Source: a bacterium
GTDB taxonomy: Bacteria; Electryoneota; Electryoneia; Electryoneales; Electryoneaceae
DNA: 64,000 nucleotides
Assembly (NCBI GenBank): GCA_020444265.1
Contig: JAHLLH010000004.1
Span: 62,001 to 126,000, forward strand
Reading direction: 5' to 3'
In this document: piece after piece, positions 41,876-48,988 of the stretch
Position numbering within the stretch: position 1 is the first letter of the stretch
How the letters are laid out: the number at the start of each line of letters is the position of its first letter
Translations under genes and position numbers: made by a program
Notes under the pieces: generated by a model
The model's database searches: none
Told to the model about the DNA's origin: nothing
Seen by the model: the letters and a program-made list of their open reading frames with translations, nothing else

Positions 41876-43723
41876 ATGGGTACCACCCAAGCTGGCTTTA
41901 AACCGGATACACGTGTCCGGAATGAAATTCCCGACGAGTATCGTTGGAAACTGAACGACATTTTCTCTTCGTGGGACGAGTGGCAGGAGGCCTACGATCA
42001 GCTGGAGGGGATGATAGGAGAACTGGCTGGGTACAAAGGGACCCTGAACACCGGGGCGTCTAACCTGCATGATTACCTTGCCCTTGGGGACAAGGCGGGC
42101 GAACTCTCCTACAAGGTGTGGTACTACCCAATGCTGACCTTTGATCAGGATCAGCGAAAAAATGAAATCGATTCGAAACGTCAGGAAGTACAGATTCTCT
42201 TTGCCCGTTTCTCGACTGAAACCGCATGGTTTACCCCGGAGCTGCTGGCGCTGGGATGGGAGACAGTGGATAGCTGGCTGAACGAGCACGAGGGATTGGC
42301 AGTCTACCGTTTCCACCTCTCCGAACAGTTCCGTATGCAGGAACATGTCCTCGATGAAGCGGGCGAGCACCTCTTGTCGTTGGCAAGCCGTTTTGGCGGC
42401 ACGCCGAACAGCATTTACTCGATGTTGAAGACGGCCGATGCCAAGCACCCGGAGGTGACGCTGTCCGATGGATCAACAGTCACTGTATCGCCCGGTTCTT
42501 ACGGCTCGATGCTGCATACTTTGACCAAACAGGCAGACCGTCACGCAGTTTTCGAAGCCCACTACAAGGGGTATGAAGGGTACGCCAACACCTACGCAGC
42601 TGTTTACAATGGCGTCCTCCAGCGTGGATGGTTCTATGCGCAGGCTCGTAAACATGAGACCGTCCTTGAAGCAAAACTCGAGGGCAATGCGATTCCTCGG
42701 ACGGTGGTTGAAACCCTGATCGATACTGCCAGGCAGGGTACAGCTCCTCTTCAGCGGTATCACACCCTGCGTAAACGGCTTCTGGGCCTGGAGAACTATC
42801 ACCTCTACGATGGCTTCGTTACCCTTTTCGATTTCGATCGCAAGTATGCTTATAGCGATGTCCAGGAATTGATTCTGGAATCGGTATCCGTATTAGGCGA
42901 CACGTATGTCCAAAAAATGAAAGAGGCGTTTTCGGGTCGTTGGATTGATGTGTACGAGAACGAGGGGAAACGGTCTGGAGCATATTCGGCAAGTGTTTAC
43001 GGTATCCACCCTTACATGCTGTTGAACTACCAGGATACGCTCGATGATGTCTTCACCCTGGCGCATGAGCTGGGGCATACGATGCATTCGATCCTCTCCG
43101 ATGAATCGCAGCCTTTTGCCTATTCGGACTACACCATCTTTGTCGCAGAGGTCGCCAGCACACTGAACGAGGCGCTACTTCTACGTACGATGCTGGAGCG
43201 CAGTGAGGATCCACTGGAACGTGCCGAGTTATTGCAGCACGCGATCGACAGCATTGCCGGGACTTTCTACACCCAGGCACTCTTTGCTAACTACGAGCTG
43301 GAAGCGCACAAGCGCGTTGAGACGGGTCAGCCGGTGACGGCGGATGATCTGAATAAGCTCTACTTCGGCTTCCTGAAAGAGTATTACGGTGAAGCGGTGG
43401 ACCATGATGAACTCTATCGCGTCACCTGGGCACGCATCCCCCACTTTTTCAACAGCCCCTACTATGTCTACCAGTACGCCACCTGTTTCGCCTCGTCCGC
43501 CCAGATCATGAAGGGCATCCTGACAGAAGATGAAGCAGAACGTAAGGAGGCCGTGGATCGATACCTCAACCTGCTTCGTGCCGGTGGCAGTGATCATCCA
43601 ATGGAACTGCTGAAACGAGCCGGGGTGGACCTGAGCCAGCCGGAACCAGTTCAGGCGGTGGTCAAACAGCTTGATGAGCTGATCAATCAGCTCGAGCTGG
43701 AAGTGGAAAAGCTGGGGCGGTAG
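41876..43723 (+). CDS. pepF: Oligoendopeptidase F (M3 family)
   Basis: 615 residues, the usual PepF length, with GAGAGGA four bases before the ATG. The zinc-binding HELGH motif is at residues 397-401 with the third ligand Glu in FVAEVASTLNE (about 425), and the conserved IHPYMLLNYQDTLDDVFTLAHE segment precedes it. The C-terminal half has the M3B signature HFFNSPYYVYQYATCFASSAQI. It is a cytosolic metallopeptidase that degrades short peptides. No signal peptide is present. It is likely monocistronic. Confidence 0.97.
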   Translation: MGTTQAGFKPDTRVRNEIPDEYRWKLNDIFSSWDEWQEAYDQLEGMIGELAGYKGTLNTGASNLHDYLALGDKAGELSYKVWYYPMLTFDQDQRKNEIDSKRQEVQILFARFSTETAWFTPELLALGWETVDSWLNEHEGLAVYRFHLSEQFRMQEHVLDEAGEHLLSLASRFGGTPNSIYSMLKTADAKHPEVTLSDGSTVTVSPGSYGSMLHTLTKQADRHAVFEAHYKGYEGYANTYAAVYNGVLQRGWFYAQARKHETVLEAKLEGNAIPRTVVETLIDTARQGTAPLQRYHTLRKRLLGLENYHLYDGFVTLFDFDRKYAYSDVQELILESVSVLGDTYVQKMKEAFSGRWIDVYENEGKRSGAYSASVYGIHPYMLLNYQDTLDDVFTLAHELGHTMHSILSDESQPFAYSDYTIFVAEVASTLNEALLLRTMLERSEDPLERAELLQHAIDSIAGTFYTQALFANYELEAHKRVETGQPVTADDLNKLYFGFLKEYYGEAVDHDELYRVTWARIPHFFNSPYYVYQYATCFASSAQIMKGILTEDEAERKEAVDRYLNLLRAGGSDHPMELLKRAGVDLSQPEPVQAVVKQLDELINQLELEVEKLGR

Positions 43724-43925
43724 AGGTCAGCTCTTCAGTACGTGGCGGATACCGGTCGGCGAACTATTCAGCATGAAAAGATGGATTTTCCAGCGCAAAC
43801 AGGGATTCCATCTTGTACTTGATTCACCGTTTTCTCGTCTTGCATGTAGCAAAGTCTGATTTTACTCAGGCTGACCATGCAAACAGTATCCACATGATCC
43901 GGGGGAGAAAGGTAGCGTTTTTTGT

Positions 43926-44381
43926 ATGCCAGCTTTTGAACCGTTGACCAAAGAAACCCTGCCCACATATCACAGTCGTATTGAAGCCATCCAACCCGAT
44001 GCCACCCCGTTGTGGGGGACGATGAATACGGCATCTATGTTCCAGCATCTCCGTTTCTACAGCGAATCCTCCCTTGGTATCAGGACCATGACCGACAAGT
44101 CAAATGCCTTGACTCGGTTTCTGCTGAAACGGTGGTTCAGGTCTACACTTGGTATGGGCAAGGGCATGCCAACCCTTGATATCATGCGTCCTTCCGACCC
44201 TGCGGAAGCAGAAGTGGAACGCGCCAAGTTATTGGACCTTCTGGAAAAGTTTGTTGAGACGGTGGCTGAACAACCAGATCGAATGGAGATCAATGAAATG
44301 ATGGGACCGTTACCGATGACCGAGTGGTCCATCTATGCCGGCAAACATATGGATCACCATCTTCGGCAATTTGGCGTATAA
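43926..44381 (+). CDS. DUF1569 (DinB-like) protein
   Basis: 151 residues. It matches the DUF1569 pattern of a four-helix bundle with a putative metal triad: a His early in TASMFQHLRFYSE (about 40), and the C-terminal GKHMDHHLRQFGV with two further histidines. Such proteins belong to the DinB/YfiT superfamily, some of which are thiol-dependent metal enzymes, but DUF1569 itself is uncharacterised. Initiation is weak: the ATG at 43926 has only AGAAAGG about 12 bases upstream. It converges with the homocysteine methyltransferase gene, with 17 bases between the stops. The 200 bases upstream hold no recognisable element. Confidence 0.8.
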   Translation: MPAFEPLTKETLPTYHSRIEAIQPDATPLWGTMNTASMFQHLRFYSESSLGIRTMTDKSNALTRFLLKRWFRSTLGMGKGMPTLDIMRPSDPAEAEVERAKLLDLLEKFVETVAEQPDRMEINEMMGPLPMTEWSIYAGKHMDHHLRQFGV

Positions 44382-44398
44382 AAGAGGTCGGTATCCGA

Positions 44399-45355
44399 TT
44401 ATAATACAGATGAAGAAATCCACGTCGCGATTTCACGGATATGGCGTGCGTCGGTCCCGCAGCAGCCGCCCAACAAGGTGCAACGGTTGGAGGATGCAGC
44501 TTCGGCCATTGCCCGTCCAAAGGGTTCCGGATCCTCCCCTTCCAGGTGATCCAGACCATCCAGCTCTTCCGGACTTCTGGCGGAGGTATTCGCCTGCAAC
44601 CCGATGATACGGTCGGTCAAGTCGTAGCCCTGTTGACGTTCCGCTTCCATTGCTTTCAGGAAGACGGATGGATGGACACAGTTGACAAGGTGAGTGACAG
44701 GCTTTGGACTGACTGTGTTGTCGATTGTGGTCACGATCTCATGAAGTGGGGTGCCGTCCAGCAGAGTGCCCTCGGGACGAATAACATAGCTGATGATATA
44801 GGGGGTGCCGGTTGCAGCAAAGGCATTTGCAAGGCCGACCGCTTCGCTTGCGGCTGGAACGGTCGAGGCGATCAAAAAATCAACCCCGGCATCGGTTAAT
44901 TGGGTTGCCTGCACGCGATGAAATTCGGTAGCATCCTTCTCGCTGAGCGCTTCAGCAGGAGCATAAGCATCCCCTTTCACACCCATCAGCCCACCGATGT
45001 AGATCCGTTGCGCATACTCCCCTTGTTCATCCCGCAGTTTTTTCAGGTAGTCCACCGCAACTGCATTCAGATTTGAGTCGCCAGGCACACCTGCCGCCTC
45101 GAGTCGCTCCGGATTTGCTCGCCAAGTAGGGGTCAGCAGGACCAGCGGGAGGCTGGCTTCTCGTCCGATCCCGATATACTCCGACTGCAATGCAGCCAGC
45201 TGCGCACGTCCCTGATCCGTCAGCAACAGCGAAGCATTGGAGATATGCGGGTCGAGCTCATGGCCCAGTTCCCGGGTCAATCGTTCGACCAGTGATCCTT
45301 CCATCAGGATCGGGTGACGTGCCCGGATCAACGATTCGAAGCTTGTTTCCTGCAT
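44399..45355 (-). CDS. Homocysteine S-methyltransferase family protein
   Basis: 318 residues from the ATG at 45355 (AAGGAAGG upstream), ten bases after the preceding gene's stop. It has a TIM-barrel methyltransferase fold with the zinc ligands in NCVHPSV (Cys) and GGCCGTDARHI (two Cys), as in BHMT, MmuM and MetH N-terminal domains. It would transfer a methyl group from betaine, S-methylmethionine or a related donor to homocysteine or another thiol; the donor is not predictable. It is co-transcribed with an HMGL-like protein that has lost its metal site, an unusual partnership suggesting a side pathway and not core methionine synthesis. Confidence 0.88.
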   Translation of the reverse strand: MQETSFESLIRARHPILMEGSLVERLTRELGHELDPHISNASLLLTDQGRAQLAALQSEYIGIGREASLPLVLLTPTWRANPERLEAAGVPGDSNLNAVAVDYLKKLRDEQGEYAQRIYIGGLMGVKGDAYAPAEALSEKDATEFHRVQATQLTDAGVDFLIASTVPAASEAVGLANAFAATGTPYIISYVIRPEGTLLDGTPLHEIVTTIDNTVSPKPVTHLVNCVHPSVFLKAMEAERQQGYDLTDRIIGLQANTSARSPEELDGLDHLEGEDPEPFGRAMAEAASSNRCTLLGGCCGTDARHIREIATWISSSVL

Positions 45356-45365
45356 CACACCTTCC

Positions 45366-46535
45366 TTAGTCAAGCAATCCTGCGGAGTGGATTTTAGGTT
45401 CGAGCTCAGCCCAGCAGACCGGCTGTTGCCGTCCCTCGGCGAATTCCTGTTCGAATTGTTTGCTGATCTCGAGGCTACGCGGATCGTCGCTCTCGAAGTG
45501 ACGTTCCGGGAAGTGACGGTGCATCAGATGGAGCAGGCCGGCGTGCCCGGATAGGGGAGTCAGCAGCGGCGGCGGGCTGATCCCAAGTCGTTTCTTCGGG
45601 TCAAACCCAAACAGGCTATCGCTCTTCTGATGCAGTGCCTCCGGGGTCGTGTCGGATGGTACTTCCCAGGCATCCGTACCGGAAAATGCACGGGCGGAAG
45701 CGTTCATCCGGTCCGCAGCGAGGGTCTCACGCAGGCTGATCAGGCCGCGAATATCCATTTCGGGGTCAGTGTGGAAGAGCATCGCTTCAGTTGAACCCCA
45801 TCCGGCGCCCATACCGAGTCCAAAGAGGGAACTGGCTGCCCCGGCGCCTTCCTGGATTCCGGAGAGCAGGTTCGCGAGACCAAGCCCCATTCGGTCGCTG
45901 GCCTGTACCGAAAATCGATCCAGCGGAAGATCTGTCGAACGATGCAGCGTGCGTACCCAACCAGCCAGGGAACGTGGAACCCGTTTCACAGCAACGGGTG
46001 AGGCGAACCCGGTGGAATCGACAAGACGGTACCGTGTCGCTTGCCCACGTGCAATCCCCTCGCGTTCGCAAAGGGCGATCAGCTCTTCCACATCACTCAA
46101 CCTTGCTCGTGCGATGTCCTGCAGCGCTACCTCGCTGCATATACCAAGCAGGGCCGCGTCCCGTACTCCCTGTGCCGCTGCTTCGATGGCACGGCCCGGA
46201 CCGTGAGGCAGGTAACGAACCCCGGCAGTCTGTGGCGAGATCGGGATGTCGAAGACGATCCGTTTCACACCGAGTTTCGCGAGATCCTTGAGACGATCGT
46301 TGCGGGGCTCGAGACGGACAACTGGTACCACCGGGAAGCCCTCTGTCGCAAGGGCCAGCAGGTGGGTCAGCGTGGCACGGTCCCGTTGCCATTCGCTATA
46401 GACTTCGAGCTCGAGTGTCAGGTCTGCTCGTTTCGCGAAGCGTGCGAGATGGTCGCAAACCTCGATGATACTCTCTTCGCAAGGCGGCGCGACTCCCCAT
46501 GTGCCGAGGGTCAGGGCCAGTTCTGTCAAATGCAC
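45366..46535 (-). CDS. Degenerate HMGL-like (DRE-TIM) protein without metal ligands
   Basis: 389 residues from the GTG at 46535, chosen for GGGAG seven bases upstream; the frame opens ten codons earlier at a TTG with no ribosome binding site. The overall layout follows isopropylmalate/homocitrate synthases: ALTLGTWG where DxTLRDG is expected, LVDSTGFASP at the expected strand, SDRMGLGLANLLSGIQEGA in place of HxHNDxGxAxAN, and a C-terminal PLSGHAGLLHLMH resembling the synthase C-terminus. The Asp and both His that bind the divalent metal are replaced, so aldol or Claisen chemistry of the usual kind is unlikely. It may be regulatory or have a new activity. It is followed by the homocysteine methyltransferase gene. 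Confidence 0.72.
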   Translation of the reverse strand: MHLTELALTLGTWGVAPPCEESIIEVCDHLARFAKRADLTLELEVYSEWQRDRATLTHLLALATEGFPVVPVVRLEPRNDRLKDLAKLGVKRIVFDIPISPQTAGVRYLPHGPGRAIEAAAQGVRDAALLGICSEVALQDIARARLSDVEELIALCEREGIARGQATRYRLVDSTGFASPVAVKRVPRSLAGWVRTLHRSTDLPLDRFSVQASDRMGLGLANLLSGIQEGAGAASSLFGLGMGAGWGSTEAMLFHTDPEMDIRGLISLRETLAADRMNASARAFSGTDAWEVPSDTTPEALHQKSDSLFGFDPKKRLGISPPPLLTPLSGHAGLLHLMHRHFPERHFESDDPRSLEISKQFEQEFAEGRQQPVCWAELEPKIHSAGLLD

Positions 46536-46757
46536 CAGAGTACTCCCGTTGCTTTCCTGCGCCAATATACCGAAACGGGTCGGCAGGATGGAGTACCCAG
46601 GCAGTAGACATCTCCTCCAATAAAGGCTATTGCCATCGCCATTTTATGGAACAGGGATAACTGCCGAGCGTACATACCACTAAAAGGGAGAGGGTCCACG
46701 TGACAAGAGTTGAGGACCCTTGGACTGACCAATCATTTACCTACATACGAGGACTTT

Positions 46758-47645
46758 ATGTCAAACGCTACACTGTTTGTTTCCGGCGCGTCGGGGAAGC
46801 TTGGACGGCGTGTTGTGGAACTTCTGCTCGAGGCTGGAGAAAGCAACGTGATCGCGGGGTCACGTTCCACCGATAAATTGATTGAGTTTGCGAACAAAGG
46901 TGTCGATCTGCGTCCCGCGGATTTTGACAATCCCGATCAGCTCGCCGAATCGCTTCAGGGGGTTGATCGTTTTCTGCTCATCAGCACGGATGCGCTCGGC
47001 CAGCCGGGGAAACGTCTTGAACAGCACAAAAAGGCTATCGAGGCTGCGAAGAAGGCCGGGGTGAAACACGTGGTCTACACCTCGCTGGCTCGTGCCGAAG
47101 CGGACAACCCGGTTTTGATCGCCCCGGACCATCATGGCACCGAAGTGGCACTGAAGGCTTCCGGCCTTGGTTCGACCTTTCTGCGTAACAATATGTACAC
47201 CGATGTCCTGCTGATGGGTCTTCCGGGTGCGGTGGCCCGTGGCCAGCATTTCAGCGCCACCAAGGGTGGGAAAGCGGCCTATGTGACCCGTGAGGATTGC
47301 GCACGAGTTGCTGCGGCGGCCCTGGCTGATGATTTCGAGGGGCAGCGCACCCTCGAGGTGTCCGGTCCCGAAGCGATCACCCAGGAGGAACTGGTGGCGA
47401 TTGCCTCCGATGTGACCGGTAAACCGGTCCAGCATATTGAGATCAGCAACGAAGAGTTGACCAGGGCGATGGCGGGAGCAACAGGGATGCCGGAAGCACT
47501 GGCGAAGCTCTTTACATCCTTCGACGAGGGCATTGCCCAAGGCTACCACGAGCTGGTGACCGATGTGGTCGAATCTTTGACGGGGAAGAAGCCGCAGACA
47601 GTTCGCGACTTCCTCTCCGCCAACAAGGAGGCTCTGCTGGGCTGA
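46758..47645 (+). CDS. NmrA-type NAD(P)-binding protein / quinone oxidoreductase-like
   Basis: 295 residues from the ATG at 46758 (GAGGA four bases upstream). An atypical SDR of the NmrA/QOR2 group: GASGKLGRRVVELLL near the N-terminus binds NAD(P), then HVVYTSLARAEADNP and a C-terminal substrate domain with LEVSGPEAITQEELVAIASD. QorB-like members reduce quinones with NADPH; others are redox sensors. It is expressed alone, with a strong terminator. The exact substrate cannot be read from sequence. Confidence 0.87.
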   Translation: MSNATLFVSGASGKLGRRVVELLLEAGESNVIAGSRSTDKLIEFANKGVDLRPADFDNPDQLAESLQGVDRFLLISTDALGQPGKRLEQHKKAIEAAKKAGVKHVVYTSLARAEADNPVLIAPDHHGTEVALKASGLGSTFLRNNMYTDVLLMGLPGAVARGQHFSATKGGKAAYVTREDCARVAAAALADDFEGQRTLEVSGPEAITQEELVAIASDVTGKPVQHIEISNEELTRAMAGATGMPEALAKLFTSFDEGIAQGYHELVTDVVESLTGKKPQTVRDFLSANKEALLG

Positions 47646-47674
47646 CCGGCAGTTGGTATGGATGACAGAGATGG

Positions 47675-47707
47675 CCCGGGCAAGCTTCGTTGCCCGGGTT
47701 TCTTTTG
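47675..47707 (+). terminator. Terminator of the NmrA-type gene
   Basis: A 9-bp perfect stem (CCCGGGCAA / TTGCCCGGG) and loop GCTTCG are followed by TTTCTTTTG. Confidence 0.88.
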
Positions 47708-47737
47708 TCTGCGAGGAGGGTAAGGTTTTCGGACCAT

Positions 47738-47907
47738 GCTGTCATCCCCAGCGCACAAGGGTGTGGGAACACCCTTGTGGCCAAAGGCCACCCCGTGCGC
47801 GTCGGGGATCCCCCATGGATTCGCACCCGGAAGGGGATCCCCGACGCTCGCGGGTTCCCTGCGGTCACGACATGGCTGACGCCATGTTGCGAGCTGGGGA
47901 TGACAGC
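47738..47907. repeat. Palindromic element with GTCATCCCC-type ends
   Basis: 170 bases bounded by a perfect 15-bp inverted repeat (GCTGTCATCCCCAGC at 47738-47752 and its complement at 47893-47907). Inside are a perfect 11-bp hairpin (CACAAGGGTGT / ACACCCTTGTG) and a perfect 14-bp inverted pair (CGTCGGGGATCCCC at 47800-47813, complement at 47833-47846). No coding potential. It has the layout of a MITE-like or REP-like mobile palindrome and differs in sequence from the 24-kb repeats. It lies in the 427-base gap between the NmrA-type gene and the LeuD-type gene; the rest of that gap holds terminators and hairpins listed separately. Confidence 0.75.
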
Positions 47908-47923
47908 TGAGTCATGCAGAGAG

Positions 47924-47952
47924 AAAAAGCGGCAGGTCAGGAGACCTGCCGC
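47924..47952 (-). terminator. Terminator (minus strand) downstream of the LeuD-type gene
   Basis: A 10-bp perfect stem (GCGGCAGGTC / GACCTGCCGC) and four-base loop run, on the minus strand, into TTTTTCTC. It lies about 120 bases beyond the LeuD-type stop. Confidence 0.8.
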
Positions 47953-47987
47953 AACAGTTTATCGATCACACGGTTTTTTGACGGGTT

Positions 47988-48021
47988 CTGTCAGGTCCTT
48001 AGCGAAGCGGAGACCTGACAG
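47988..48021. repeat. Hairpin with CAGGTC/GACCTG core
   Basis: CTGTCAGGTC (47988-47997) and its exact complement GACCTGACAG (48012-48021) enclose a 14-base loop. It shares its core with the terminator stem at 47929-47952 and with a hairpin at 55675-55700. Confidence 0.6.
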
Positions 48022-48072
48022 ATAATCGCGCCTCGGAGCGGGAGACTAGACCCGTAGGCCCATGCCACCTAT

Positions 48073-48576
48073 TTACGCGTCGATCCCGAGACGTTTCCGT
48101 GTGTAGGGGATCAGGCCGCCTGCATCCATGATGCCAAAAACAAAGTCGCTGAAGGCGGGGAAGCTCCATTCGCCCTTCGCGCCCTTGATGACACCCTTGT
48201 CGAAATCAATCTCAATCTCGTCGCCGCTCTCGAAGTGTTCCTGCACCTCCTTCGAGGTGATGAGCGGCAGACCGGTGTTGACCCCGTTCCGGAAGTAAAT
48301 GCGGCTGTAGGAGGGCGCGATCACCGCCCCGACACCCTTGACCTTGAGGCAGACCGCCGCCTGCTCACGGCTACTACCACAGCCGAAATTTTTTCCTGCG
48401 ATGATCACATCGCCCGGCTGCACCTTGGTGGCGAAGTCCGGATCGAGATCCTCCATCGCATGCTCGCCCATCTCAGCGGGATCGTTCACCGTGTACGTGT
48501 ACTTGCCCGGGAAGATGACATCCGTGTTGACATCATCGCCGTACTTCCACACCCGTCCCTTGACCACCTTATCCAT
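48073..48576 (-). CDS. LeuD-type aconitase-family small subunit (3-isopropylmalate dehydratase-like)
   Basis: 167 residues from the ATG at 48576 (GAGG five bases upstream); the frame is open much further upstream without support. It matches the short, archaeal/thermophile-type small subunit: GRVWKYGDDVNTDVIFPGKY at the N-terminus, GKNFGCGSSREQAAVCLK, and SYSRIYFRNGVNTGLPL. With a LeuC partner it would isomerise 2- and 3-isopropylmalate in leucine synthesis, or a related acid in homoaconitase-like enzymes. No large subunit or other leu gene lies in the window, so the substrate is uncertain. Confidence 0.9.
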   Translation of the reverse strand: MDKVVKGRVWKYGDDVNTDVIFPGKYTYTVNDPAEMGEHAMEDLDPDFATKVQPGDVIIAGKNFGCGSSREQAAVCLKVKGVGAVIAPSYSRIYFRNGVNTGLPLITSKEVQEHFESGDEIEIDFDKGVIKGAKGEWSFPAFSDFVFGIMDAGGLIPYTRKRLGIDA

Positions 48577-48988
48577 GCTCGCCTCGTCGTCATATCCGAT
48601 TTGGCAAAGATACAATAAGGAACCATCGTGGTGAAAGGGCGCCGGGAGGGACTGGATACTCGCTGCGACCTGCACCTCGACACCGATCATGCTCAGACGT
48701 GGTTTGTCAGGAGAGCGGCAGCAATGGTAAACCCGCTGCAGTCCTAATCGTATGGTTACGATGGACTCCATGCGTGATCCACAATTGATCACGCGCTCTG
48801 CCGAGAGCCTTGGAGACAAGGTATCAAATCCAGAAATCGTATGTATTTTACGGATTATCTTTGCATATCGACTTCCAACTCTGGACGTATAACCCACCTG
48901 ATTGAACCAGATTCACAACCGCGATTGAGGATACCCCCTCTCACGGCTGTCAACTCCTACGGGTGCCGGGGGGCACCAAGGGGTAAAG
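48577..48988 (+). other. Divergent intergenic region
   Basis: 412 bases between the LeuD-type gene and the six-repeat lipoprotein gene. It is mixed in composition and AT-richer in the middle (about 48820-48880). It must carry two promoters, but none is clear by eye. No repeat, RNA gene or short gene with a ribosome binding site was recognised. Confidence 0.55.
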
